The notes under the pieces: model-generated
Seen by the model: the letters and a program-made list of their open reading frames with translations, nothing else
The model's database searches: none
What the model was told of the DNA's origin: nothing
Program-made: the position numbers and the translations under genes
Assembly: GCA_018882885.1 (NCBI GenBank)
Contig: VERG01000007.1
Span: 1 to 59,987, forward strand
Direction: 5' to 3'
DNA: 59,987 nt
Source: Candidatus Nanopelagicaceae bacterium
Lineage (GTDB): Bacteria; Actinomycetota; Actinomycetes; Nanopelagicales; Nanopelagicaceae
Shown: piece by piece, positions 8,038 through 15,383 of the stretch
How positions within the stretch are numbered: position 1 is the stretch's first letter
Layout of the letters: the number at the start of each line of letters is the position of its first letter

Positions 8038-8712
8038 TTACTCTGCGCCGAATATTTCTCTTCGGTCAGCGATGTATTTGCAGTTCTCACATTTGGAGTC
8101 ACGGACTGGGGTAGGCCCAGAAATTACCTCGATGAAATCCTGCAATCTTTCCTGCAAGCCATCTGGGTTTCTAATTATTGGAAACCAAGAGCTATTCAAA
8201 TTTAAGGAAAAGCCTGAGTATGGATCTCCGGAAGTTTTCTTTGGGGACCAGACCAATAAGCCAAGAACTGAAACCTTTCGAGGCTCACCTGAGACGGGAT
8301 TTTCCAGGGCAAAGGCGTAAGCTTCTAATTGCGGTGCATAAAAATCACTTTTGTCATTGTCTCTACCTTGAAACTTACAATCAATAATTCCGTAGGTTCC
8401 ATCTTGAAACTCCATCAAGAGGTCGTATTTTCCTCGAATCGCATATGGAGATGGTTTTCCGTTGTATTCAATAGGAACAGATTTAACCCAACCACCTCTA
8501 TCGAGAACCCGACCCTCTTTAATCTCGGAATGAAGATGAGCGGAGAGCGCGTTATTGAAATGACCTTCTTGTAACGCAGATAGCTCTCCAACCAATGGCA
8601 TGAATGAAGGGGCTTTAACTCCGTGGTTGTAATTGAGCCATAGACATCGGTGGCAGCCATTCCAAGAAAAGGTAAGGTCGCTGGGGCTAATAAATTCGCG
8701 GGCTTTGCTCAT
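8038..8712 (-). CDS. RecB-like PD-(D/E)XK nuclease with paired CxxC motifs
   Basis: About 224 residues from ATG 8712 (GTG at 8736 is possible; longer forms run into the lysE gene). The core nuclease signature is G-K-Y-D-L-L, then about 13 residues, then G-I-I-D-C-K-F: the D...DxK arrangement of RecB/Cas4-type enzymes. A downstream Q-L-E-A-Y-A-F-A helix matches the family QxxxY motif. A C-H-R-C pair near the N-terminus and C-E-N-C near the C-terminus suggest a metal or Fe-S cluster closing the fold, as in AddB/Cas4. No cas genes are nearby, so a general DNA-repair or processing role is the safest reading. Confidence 0.8.
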   Translation of the reverse strand: MSKAREFISPSDLTFSWNGCHRCLWLNYNHGVKAPSFMPLVGELSALQEGHFNNALSAHLHSEIKEGRVLDRGGWVKSVPIEYNGKPSPYAIRGKYDLLMEFQDGTYGIIDCKFQGRDNDKSDFYAPQLEAYAFALENPVSGEPRKVSVLGLLVWSPKKTSGDPYSGFSLNLNSSWFPIIRNPDGLQERLQDFIEVISGPTPVRDSKCENCKYIADRREIFGAE

Positions 8713-8750
8713 GAGGGCGATTCTGCCCGTAGCCACTGACAAATCTGGGA

Positions 8751-9392
8751 TTACAGGGCGGAGATCAGGGTGAAAATTCCCAAGATAATCATTACCAATC
8801 CACCGATGCGCCGCATAGTTACCAAGCGGGTCGGGGTAGTGGCCATCCACTCTCTAACCGTTCCTGCGATTAACCCCCAGGTGCCATCAGAGAAAAAGGC
8901 CAAGACGGAAAATGTTGCACCCATTAACACCAATTGGGATGTCACATTGGTGGAACCTTTATCTATGAACTGCGGCAAAATCGCAGCGAAAAAAACTAAA
9001 CCCTTTGGATTTAATGCTCCAACCCAGAAACCATCCTTCGCTGATTTCAATGGTGAGGGCCTTAACTCTCCTTGATTAACCATATCGGCTGCGTGAATTT
9101 TGGAATGCTTGATTGCATCAATACCTAAATAAATTAAGTACAAACCACCAAGTAGTTGCACTGTTATAAAAGCAATCTCACTGCGCTGCAAAATTGGTCC
9201 AAGTCCAAAGGCCACCATTAGAGAAAGAGTGAATGCGCCAGTTACATTTCCAGCTACGGTTGCAACAGCGGTTGCTCGACCCCAAGCGATTGCGCGGGCA
9301 ATTATGAAGAGAACACTGGGGCCCGGAGCCAAAATAATCACCATAGCGGCGACTAAATACTCGGGGTATCTTGCTGGGAAATCCAAACTCAC
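8751..9392 (-). CDS. LysE/RhtB family amino-acid exporter
   Basis: 213-residue inner-membrane protein with about six hydrophobic segments. Recognisable family features are the N-terminal A-P-G-P-S-V-L-F-I block (residues about 22-30), the G-N-V-T-G stretch and the G-x-Y-L-I-Y-L-G-I segment with the following K-x-S/H region and N-P-K-G-L-V-F-F. It would export amino acids or related small metabolites by proton exchange; the substrate is not readable. It begins with GTG at 9392. It precedes the nuclease gene on the same strand with a 38-bp gap. Confidence 0.88.
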   Translation of the reverse strand: MSLDFPARYPEYLVAAMVIILAPGPSVLFIIARAIAWGRATAVATVAGNVTGAFTLSLMVAFGLGPILQRSEIAFITVQLLGGLYLIYLGIDAIKHSKIHAADMVNQGELRPSPLKSAKDGFWVGALNPKGLVFFAAILPQFIDKGSTNVTSQLVLMGATFSVLAFFSDGTWGLIAGTVREWMATTPTRLVTMRRIGGLVMIILGIFTLISAL

Positions 9393-9428
9393 TGGTTGAT
9401 TCTACAAAGTTATTCGATAGAGAAATGA

Positions 9429-9458
9429 CAAACGCCCGACCAATCGGCCGGGCGTTTG
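9429..9458 (-). terminator. Hairpin terminator of the permease gene
   Basis: CAAACGCCCG pairs with CGGGCGTTTG (10 bp), then one mismatch and two further GC pairs around an AATC loop. It lies 28 bp after the permease stop and just upstream of lysE. The following U-tract on the minus strand is weak (GTCATTTC). Confidence 0.7.
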
Positions 9459-9485
9459 CGCTAAGAGGCTATTTAAGCCGCAGCT

Positions 9486-10751
9486 TTAAGCAGCATTGGT
9501 GCCGCGTGACTTGGAAATAGTGTGGAATACACGATAACCAATCACAGCCACCAAGGTTGCGTTGATGATTCCATTAAATGTGAAATCACCGCTGGTCCAT
9601 GAGATATCTGCGATACCGATGATCACTGCAGCAGCAGCAACTATTAGATTTGTGGAATCAGCAAAATTAACCTTTGCCTCAATCCAAATCTTGGCACCGA
9701 GAAGACCGATCATTCCAAATAAAGCAACCTGGACACCGCCAAGTACGCCACCTGGAATTGCGCTGAGGACTGCACCAAACTTCGGCGAGATAGAAAGAAC
9801 CATCGCACCGAGAGCTGCAATCCAATATGCAGCGGTTGAATAGACACGAGTAGCTGCCATTACGCCGATATTTTCAGCATATGTAGTTGTTCCAGAACCA
9901 CCGCCAGCTCCAGCGATTGTTGTCGCCAAGCCATCAGCAAACAGGGCATTGCCCATCTGATCATCTAGATCTTTTCCGGTCATAGATGAAACAGCTTTAA
10001 CATGGCCAACGTTCTCAGCAATAAGAACAAGGACAACTGGCAAGAAGAGAATGATTGCGCTCATCTTGAACTCAGGTGTAGTAAATGTCGGAGCTGCGAT
10101 CCACTTTGCGGCTTTAATGCCATCGGTATTTACATCGCCCATCAAGAAGGCGACGAGGTAGCCGACAACGACTCCAAGGAAAATAGAGATTCGTCCGATA
10201 AATCCGCGGGAGAATGCTGCAAAAAATGCAATTGCAACAAGTGTGATAGTTCCAAGAACTGGTCCTGAAGCTAAGCCACCTTTTGCTGCGCCTGCCAAGT
10301 TAAGACCGATGACCATAACGATGGTTCCAGTCACGATTGGAGGCAGCATCCAGTTGATCCATCCAGTTCCAACTGCGCGAGCTACTAATCCAACAAGCGC
10401 GAGAAGAACACCGGTTGCAACGACTCCACCTAAAGCAACAGCCATACTGTCACTCTTAACTGAAGCTGCGATTGGAGCTAGAAATGCAAAGGAGGAGCCG
10501 AGGTAACTAGGCACCTTGTTCTGTGTGATGATCAAGAAAAGAATGGTTCCCAAACCGGAGAAGAAGAGTGTGGTCGTGGGTGGCAGACCTGTGAGGATTG
10601 GAACCAAGAATGTGGCTCCGAACATGGCTGCGATGTGCTGTAGGCCAACTCCGATGGTACGTGGCCAACTTAGTCGTTCATCTGTGGAAACGACCTCACC
10701 AGGCGCGATGCTGGTTCCGGTCCCGTGAAGCTTCCAAGATAAGAGACTCAT
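9486..10751 (-). CDS. NCS2 uracil/xanthine permease
   Basis: About 421 residues from ATG 10751, which has a good Shine-Dalgarno (AGGA about eight bases upstream); a longer open frame to 10871 lacks family similarity. NCS2 signatures: G-L-Q-H-I-A-A-M-F-G-A-T near the N-terminus, P-S-Y-L-G-S-S-F-A-F-L-A-P in TM3, the substrate-site A-E-N-V-G-H-V in TM8, and G-G-S-G-T-T-T-Y-A-E-N-I-G-V in TM10 (the NCS2 motif region). It is a nucleobase-proton symporter; the spread of motifs fits UraA/RutG-like uracil or xanthine uptake. The leader upstream is long and structured. Confidence 0.9.
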   Translation of the reverse strand: MSLLSWKLHGTGTSIAPGEVVSTDERLSWPRTIGVGLQHIAAMFGATFLVPILTGLPPTTTLFFSGLGTILFLIITQNKVPSYLGSSFAFLAPIAASVKSDSMAVALGGVVATGVLLALVGLVARAVGTGWINWMLPPIVTGTIVMVIGLNLAGAAKGGLASGPVLGTITLVAIAFFAAFSRGFIGRISIFLGVVVGYLVAFLMGDVNTDGIKAAKWIAAPTFTTPEFKMSAIILFLPVVLVLIAENVGHVKAVSSMTGKDLDDQMGNALFADGLATTIAGAGGGSGTTTYAENIGVMAATRVYSTAAYWIAALGAMVLSISPKFGAVLSAIPGGVLGGVQVALFGMIGLLGAKIWIEAKVNFADSTNLIVAAAAVIIGIADISWTSGDFTFNGIINATLVAVIGYRVFHTISKSRGTNAA

Positions 10752-10827
10752 AAAGAGGTCCTCATTTCTAGAGCGCCCTAGTGAATCGATAGATGACAAG
10801 AGGGTGCGGGCAATCTCTAAAGCAAGA

Positions 10828-10906
10828 GGGTAAGACCGGTGCCTGGTTACCCGGGGGTATGACGCGCCCAATCTGAGAAATTGATAACGACACTCTCAAT
10901 TGGGCG
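10828..10906 (-). promoter_or_regulatory. Structured 5' leader of the nucleobase permease
   Basis: Two hairpins lie in the permease leader, about 77 to 155 nt before the start codon. The distal one (10865-10906) pairs CGCCCAAT-C-TGAGA with TCTCA-ATTGGGCG across a 15-nt loop; the proximal one (10828-10852) pairs GGGTAA/TTACCC with an inner CC/GG. Such a leader before a purine/pyrimidine transporter is typical of a riboswitch or attenuator, but it matches no class I recognise. Confidence 0.4.
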
Positions 10907-10932
10907 TTTGCATTCCCCATCTGAGCGGTTTA

Positions 10933-10960
10933 ATATCTATTCGATATATCGATTCGATAT
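10933..10960. promoter_or_regulatory. Tandem palindromic operator of padR-ino1
   Basis: Two copies of the 15-bp palindrome ATATCKATTCGATAT lie at 10933-10947 (K=T) and 10946-10960 (K=G), overlapping by two bases with a 13-bp period. They end 20 bp before the padR ATG, covering the probable promoter. Placement and symmetry fit autoregulation by the dimeric PadR protein. Confidence 0.65.
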
Positions 10961-10979
10961 AAAGAGTTGAGGGGGAGAG

Positions 10980-11522
10980 ATGCGATCAAGAGCCGAGTCC
11001 TTGGAGTTCGCACTCCTTGGCCTGCTCGCCCAAAACTCCCTGCATGGTTATGAGCTGCGCAAGCGCCTGAGCTCGATATTTGGCCCATTCCGAGCTCTCT
11101 CTTTTTCAGTTCTATACCCGCAATTAAAGAGAATGCTCGAGGCCGGGTTAATTGCTCAGGCAGAGGTGCCAAAGGGTGGCCGCTCTAAAAGAGTACGTCT
11201 GGTTTACAACATCACCACGGCCGGAGAGCAACGATTTGCCCAGATGACTGAATCTGTTTCACCCCAATCTTGGGAGGATGACAACTTCGAAGTACATGTC
11301 GCATTTTTCAGTCCAACCTCCACCCGTAATCGATTAAGAATTCTTGAGGGACGTCAACGTCGCCTTAAGGAAAAGGCTGAAATTCTCCGAGCGGATTTAG
11401 AAAAGTCCGCTGTTGGCCTTGATAAGTATCTAATCGAGTGGCGTCGTCACTCGCTTGAAACAGCTGAGCGAGAGATCGCCTGGTTAGAAGAGATGATCAA
11501 ATCTGAAAGGAAGTCCGCGTGA
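10980..11522 (+). CDS. PadR-family transcriptional regulator
   Basis: 180 residues. N-terminal winged-helix domain (about 6-90) opens with [19 protein letters not shown], the PadR signature, and contains [10 protein letters not shown] in the recognition helix. The C-terminal half (about 100-175) is a charged, heptad-rich helical segment typical of the Vir_act_alpha_C dimerisation domain. The stop overlaps the ino1 GTG by four bases, so regulator and myo-inositol synthase form one operon, the same pairing as in many Actinobacteria. Strong purine-rich ribosome site (GGGGGAGAG) before ATG 10980. Confidence 0.92.
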   Translation: MRSRAESLEFALLGLLAQNSLHGYELRKRLSSIFGPFRALSFSVLYPQLKRMLEAGLIAQAEVPKGGRSKRVRLVYNITTAGEQRFAQMTESVSPQSWEDDNFEVHVAFFSPTSTRNRLRILEGRQRRLKEKAEILRADLEKSAVGLDKYLIEWRRHSLETAEREIAWLEEMIKSERKSA

Positions 11523-12607
11523 CCTCGACAAATGAAATCCGCGTAGCCATCGTTGGAGTTGGAAACTGCGCAAACTCTCTAATCCAAGGAGTGCACTACT
11601 ACAAGGATGCACCAATCGACCAGGAGATTCCTGGATTAATGAATGTTGTGGTTGGTGGCTATCACGTCCGCGACGTTAAATTCGTTGCCGCCTTTGATGT
11701 TGATGCCAAGAAAGTCGGTCTGGATCTAGTCGATGCCATGTGGGCTAGCGAAAACAACACTATTAAGTTTGCAGATGTCCCTAAGTCGGGTGTAACTGTA
11801 TTGCGCGGCGAAACTCATGATGGTTTGGGTCGTTACTACAAAGAAACTATCTCCGAATCAACTGCAGCGCCGGTTGATGTCGTAAAGGCACTTAAAGATG
11901 CCAAGGTTGATGTTCTGGTCTGCTACCTACCTGTCGGCTCAGAAGCTGCAACGAAGTTTTACGCTCAATGTGCAATCGATGCTGGATGTGCCTTTGTAAA
12001 TGCCCTTCCAGTATTTATCGCCAGCACCCCTGAATGGGCTGACAAGTTCACAAAGGCTGGACTACCAATTGTGGGAGATGACATCAAGTCACAGGTAGGC
12101 GCAACCATTACCCACCGCATTCTTACGAAGTTGTTCCAAGATCGCGGAGTTAAGGTTGATCGCACCTATCAATTAAATGTGGGCGGAAATATGGATTTCA
12201 AGAACATGCTAGAGCGTGATCGTTTGGAGTCAAAGAAAATCTCAAAGACCCAATCTGTAACTTCGCAGCTGGATTACGACATGGGTCCTGGAAATGTTCA
12301 TATTGGACCATCTGATTATGTGCAGTGGCTTGATGATCGTAAATGGGCTTTCGTACGCCTTGAAGGACGTGCCTTTGGTGATGTTCCTTTGACAATTGAA
12401 TACAAGCTTGAGGTTTGGGATTCACCAAACTCTGCAGGTGTAATCATTGATGCGGTGCGTTGTGCGAAATTAGCTTTGGATCGCAAGATAGGTGGCCCCT
12501 TGCTATCGCCATCCAGCTACTTTATGAAATCTCCTCCAGAGCAGTACTCTGACGAAGAAGCGTTAAATCGCACCCGTAATTTCATTGAAGGAAAGCTAGA
12601 AAGATAG
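11519..12607 (+). CDS. ino1: Inositol-3-phosphate synthase
   Basis: 362-residue NAD-dependent isomerase converting glucose-6-phosphate to 1L-myo-inositol-1-phosphate, the committed step toward phosphatidylinositol, PIMs and mycothiol. The N-terminal NAD site is G-V-G-N-C-A (13-18); the family blocks [10 protein letters not shown] (around 190) and [12 protein letters not shown] (around 220) are intact, as is the late D-A-V-R-C-A-K-L-A. Length is normal for the actinobacterial short form. It starts with GTG at 11519, overlapping padR. With glucokinase and pimB in the same window, it links sugar uptake to inositol lipid synthesis. Confidence 0.96.
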   Translation: MTSTNEIRVAIVGVGNCANSLIQGVHYYKDAPIDQEIPGLMNVVVGGYHVRDVKFVAAFDVDAKKVGLDLVDAMWASENNTIKFADVPKSGVTVLRGETHDGLGRYYKETISESTAAPVDVVKALKDAKVDVLVCYLPVGSEAATKFYAQCAIDAGCAFVNALPVFIASTPEWADKFTKAGLPIVGDDIKSQVGATITHRILTKLFQDRGVKVDRTYQLNVGGNMDFKNMLERDRLESKKISKTQSVTSQLDYDMGPGNVHIGPSDYVQWLDDRKWAFVRLEGRAFGDVPLTIEYKLEVWDSPNSAGVIIDAVRCAKLALDRKIGGPLLSPSSYFMKSPPEQYSDEEALNRTRNFIEGKLER

Positions 12608-12618
12608 TCCTAATTGAA

Positions 12619-12650
12619 AAGAGCCCCTTGGGAAAACCCAAGGGGCTCTT
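12619..12650. terminator. Strong bidirectional terminator
   Basis: A perfect 14-bp stem, AAGAGCCCCTTGGG with CCCAAGGGGCTCTT, closes an AAAA loop. It sits between the convergent ino1 and the downstream membrane-protein gene and has T-rich flanks on both strands. Confidence 0.92.
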
Positions 12651-12676
12651 TCTTGCCCTCGCGGAGAGTGGAGGGT

Positions 12677-13273
12677 TTAAACCGTCACACTTTCAGGGGT
12701 GCGACGGAGATGCATGAAGCCGAGAATAGAAAGAATCAACATGACTACACCTCCGGCTACCGCTGCCCAGGATGCATACATCGCAATCTGACCTAACTGC
12801 CAAAATGCATAGGCATTACCCAATAGACCTTTTAATGTCTCTCCCATAAATAGTGTCTGTCGTTGCCCCATCAAAGTTGCAGCATTTGCTGCTAATTCAG
12901 TGTTTGTTGGATCTGCCTTTGATGCTGCGCTGGCTGCAAGTGCTGCACCGCTTACCTCAGAGTAAGTCTTTCCACCTGCGATGCCCTTCACATGGGCGCC
13001 GATGTAGTGCTGTGCATAAGCAAATGCTTGATCACCAGTTGTTAGTTGCAATCCAGCAAATGGCTTAAGCGCCGCTTGATCCTCTTCGGACAATGCTTTG
13101 AAGCTATCGCTATCAGCGGCTGGAATCATGATGTTTTGTGCTGTCAATTGATCGCTCACATTTTTATCTGCGAAGGAGTAACCCCAGTTCAGTAAACCTG
13201 CTGCTACAAATAGAAAAACCGACAAGCCCAATCCAATCAGGCTTACAACTCGATCAATGGTTCTGCGTTTCAT
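12677..13273 (-). CDS. Two-TM actinobacterial membrane protein of unknown function
   Basis: 198 residues: an N-terminal TM helix (about 9-30), an extracytoplasmic domain of about 130 residues, and a C-terminal TM helix (about 163-187) with an Arg-containing cytoplasmic tail. Similar actinobacterial proteins are often labelled 'aromatic ring-opening dioxygenase LigA', which is a misannotation: no dioxygenase residues are visible here. The extracytoplasmic part contains repeated Ala-rich helices (A-A-L-A-A-S-A-A-S-K-A). Translation starts at ATG 13273, directly after an AGGAGAGG ribosome site, inside an unusual structured leader. Function unknown. Confidence 0.8.
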   Translation of the reverse strand: MKRRTIDRVVSLIGLGLSVFLFVAAGLLNWGYSFADKNVSDQLTAQNIMIPAADSDSFKALSEEDQAALKPFAGLQLTTGDQAFAYAQHYIGAHVKGIAGGKTYSEVSGAALAASAASKADPTNTELAANAATLMGQRQTLFMGETLKGLLGNAYAFWQLGQIAMYASWAAVAGGVVMLILSILGFMHLRRTPESVTV

Positions 13274-13344
13274 AACTACCTCTCCTAAATCTTGTAGTTC
13301 TCCAGAGTCTCTGGATGGACCGTTAGGTCTAGTAGTTATGAAAC
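13267..13344 (-). promoter_or_regulatory. Start-codon-trapping leader with 13-bp inverted repeat
   Basis: In the minus-strand message GTTTCATAACTAC (13344-13332) is a perfect complement of GTAGTTATGAAAC (13279-13267), and the second arm contains the ATG of the membrane-protein gene. The 52 nt between them hold two more small hairpins, GACC-TAAC-GGTC and TCCAGA-GAC-TCTGGA, and the AGGAGAGG ribosome site. The fold would hide the start codon. Confidence 0.6.
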
Positions 13345-13375
13345 AACTTTTTCAGCTTAAATAACTCTCATTAAC

Positions 13376-13417
13376 GAGTGCTAGCACCTCACAATAACCT
13401 CAAGAGTGATAGCACTT
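13376..13417. repeat. Twin GAGTGnTAGCACnT sites upstream of the membrane protein
   Basis: GAGTGCTAGCACCT at 13376-13389 and GAGTGATAGCACTT at 13404-13417 are direct repeats exactly 28 bp apart; the first contains the perfect palindrome GTGCTAGCAC. They lie in the 170-bp gap between the membrane-protein gene and the LuxR-type gene and look like paired operator sites. Nothing else is evident in this gap beyond these sites and the leader. Confidence 0.5.
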
Positions 13418-13443
13418 AGATCTAAATCACTTGAAACAAAGTT

Positions 13444-13761
13444 TTAGTCAATATGGCGATTGCAAATCATTTGACCATGTGGCCCCAGCTCTAGATGCTG
13501 GCAAGGGATATTTAACTTATCAAATGCTTTATCTCCAAAGTGTGCCCGGTATGCCAATGCAATTAAAACTCGGATATTTATATCTGGTCCGGATTGGACT
13601 CCAAGGGCCTTTGCCATTCTGGAAACTGTATTTTCGACAACCTTTTCGGTATGGGATGTTTCGCGAGCAATCGCGGCATTTGAAAGACCTTCGCATAGAT
13701 GCGAGGCAACCAGATGCTCGAAGGGAGTGAGATCCCTTGTCAGAATAGTTAATCTCTCCAT
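13444..13761 (-). CDS. Stand-alone LuxR/GerE-type DNA-binding protein
   Basis: 105 residues, essentially only a GerE helix-turn-helix (about 9-65): L-T-P-F-E-H-L-V-A-S-H-L-C-E-G-L-S-N-A-A-I-A-R-E is split over the first helices and E-K-V-V-E-N-T-V-S-R-M-A-K-A-L-G is the recognition helix region. There is no receiver domain; the C-terminal about 35 residues contain Cys and His residues (C-Q-H, C-N-R-H). It may act on the repeats between it and the membrane-protein gene, which it precedes on the same strand. Function otherwise unknown. Confidence 0.78.
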   Translation of the reverse strand: MERLTILTRDLTPFEHLVASHLCEGLSNAAIARETSHTEKVVENTVSRMAKALGVQSGPDINIRVLIALAYRAHFGDKAFDKLNIPCQHLELGPHGQMICNRHID

Positions 13762-13808
13762 GATGCTCTTTCATCGACTTGTCTGATTGAGATAGATAGG
13801 ATTCGGAG

Positions 13809-14552
13809 ATGACCGAGGTCCTAACTTCCCAAGATGGTGCAATTCTAACCCTCAAGCTAAACCGCCCTCAGAAGCAAAATGCCATCACCAGGGACATGTA
13901 CAGCACATTGGTCGATGGGCTAAAGCAGGCAAGTGATGATTTTGGCATCCGCTGCGTTGTCATAACCCAGGAAGGCCCACATTTCACCGCCGGCAATGAT
14001 CTTTTTGATTTTCTTAACGCACCGCCTTTAGAGCCGGGCTCGCCGGTAATGAACTTTTTAGAGCAGATTCACAGTTTTCCCAAGCCATTGCTAGCAGCGG
14101 TTTCAGGCAATGCGGTTGGAATCGGAACTACTATGTTGATGCATTGCGATGTTGTCGCTGCTTCTCCCACTACTCGATTTTCTATGCCCTTTGTGAATTT
14201 AGGATTGGTTCCAGAGGCCGGCTCCAGCATTCTCTTCCCAAGATTGGCTGGATATCAAAGAGCGGCACAAGTCTTTTTGACAGGTGATGCTTTTAGCGCA
14301 GATTATGCAAAAGAGATTGGCTTAATCGCTGAAATAACCGAAACTGCGTTGGAACGAATTTACGAAATCGCGAATCAAATAGCAGCACAACCACCCAATG
14401 CGGTTTTGCAGACTAAGGCGTTATTAAAGAGCGAGCTGCATGACAAAGTCAGTGCGGTCATGAGGGCTGAAGGGGAGTTGTTCCAAATGGCCCTGCAATC
14501 TGATGAGGCTCGTGAAGCTTTTATGAACTTCCTATCAAAGAAGGGAAAGTAA
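13809..14552 (+). CDS. Enoyl-CoA hydratase/isomerase (crotonase) family protein
   Basis: 247 residues with the crotonase fold. The oxyanion-hole motifs are H-F-T-A-G-N-D-L (around 58-65) and A-V-S-G-N-A-V-G-I-G (around 95-104). At the second catalytic position it carries P-E-A-G-S-S, retaining one of the two Glu residues of classical hydratases, so it may be an isomerase or broad hydratase. It lacks a dehydrogenase domain. The SDR gene follows directly, its ATG immediately after the stop, suggesting a two-gene beta-oxidation-like or degradation unit. Confidence 0.88.
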   Translation: MTEVLTSQDGAILTLKLNRPQKQNAITRDMYSTLVDGLKQASDDFGIRCVVITQEGPHFTAGNDLFDFLNAPPLEPGSPVMNFLEQIHSFPKPLLAAVSGNAVGIGTTMLMHCDVVAASPTTRFSMPFVNLGLVPEAGSSILFPRLAGYQRAAQVFLTGDAFSADYAKEIGLIAEITETALERIYEIANQIAAQPPNAVLQTKALLKSELHDKVSAVMRAEGELFQMALQSDEAREAFMNFLSKKGK

Positions 14553-15383
14553 ATGTCTCTAGCCGGAAAGAGAATCTTCATCACGGGAGGCTCACGTGGA
14601 ATTGGATTAGCGATTGCTTTGCGGGCCGCCAGAGATGGTGCTTCAGTAGCTATCGCTGCTAAGACCACCGACCCGCATCCAAAGCTTCCAGGCACAATTT
14701 TTACCGCTGCCCAAGAGATTGAAGCTGCTGGCGGAAAGGCGTTGCCCATCCAATGTGACCTTCGGGAAGAGGATCAAATCGCTGCATCAGTAGAGAAAGC
14801 TGCGCAAGAGTTTGGTGGACTAGATATTCTGATCAATAATGCGAGCGCAATTAATTTAACTCCTACTTTGGCAACTCCAGCCAAGAGATTTGATTTAATG
14901 TTTGATGTAAATGTTCGAGGCACATTTCTTACCTCTCAAGCGGTTATTCCACATCTTCAAGAGAGCGCCAAACAAGGTCGCAATCCGCACATTTTGACTC
15001 TTTCACCACCGCTTTCCATGAAAGCAAAATGGTTTAAGCATCATGTTGCTTACACAATGGCAAAGTATGGAATGAGTATGTGCGTACTGGGAATGTCAGA
15101 GGAGTTCAAACGGGACAAAATAGCTGTCAATGCACTGTGGCCCAGAACCGCAATAGATACCGCAGCTCTACAAATGATTCCTGGAGTAGACACCGCTGCC
15201 TGTCGCACCCCTGAAATATTGGCTGATGCGGCCTACATAATTCTAAATCGCCCAAGTGATCAATGTTCAGGAAACTTTTTTGTTGATGATGAGGTGTTGG
15301 CTTCAGAAGGTATTACTGATCTCGATAAATATGCGGTGGTTCCAGGGACAAAGGATTTCTTACTAGATTTCTTCTTAGACTAA
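14553..15383 (+). CDS. SDR-family oxidoreductase, HSDL2-like
   Basis: 276-residue short-chain dehydrogenase. Cofactor motif T-G-G-S-R-G-I-G at 11-18, N-N-A-S at 95-98, catalytic S151, Y167 and K171 (Y-T-M-A-K). The W-F-K-H-H-V-A-Y stretch and the C-terminal S-G-N-F-F-V-D-D-E segment match the HSDL2-like branch, whose members are linked to fatty-acid metabolism. Here the C-terminal SCP2 domain of the eukaryotic homologue is absent. Co-transcribed with the preceding crotonase and converging with cbiO by four bases. Confidence 0.88.
   Translation: MSLAGKRIFITGGSRGIGLAIALRAARDGASVAIAAKTTDPHPKLPGTIFTAAQEIEAAGGKALPIQCDLREEDQIAASVEKAAQEFGGLDILINNASAINLTPTLATPAKRFDLMFDVNVRGTFLTSQAVIPHLQESAKQGRNPHILTLSPPLSMKAKWFKHHVAYTMAKYGMSMCVLGMSEEFKRDKIAVNALWPRTAIDTAALQMIPGVDTAACRTPEILADAAYIILNRPSDQCSGNFFVDDEVLASEGITDLDKYAVVPGTKDFLLDFFLD

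Noticed and set aside
8038-8712. cas4 with an associated CRISPR array
   Set aside because: No direct-repeat arrays or other cas genes occur anywhere in the window.
9751-10728. Several frames of 70-90 codons antisense to the permease
   Set aside because: Opposite a well-supported NCS2 transporter; no family features.
12677-13273. LigA-type aromatic ring-opening dioxygenase
   Set aside because: A common database label for such proteins, but the sequence is a two-TM membrane protein without dioxygenase residues.
13376-13417. CIRCE element (HrcA) upstream of the membrane protein
   Set aside because: GAGTG and TAGCAC halves resemble CIRCE pieces, but the required TTAGCACTC-N9-GAGTGCTAA order and spacing are absent.
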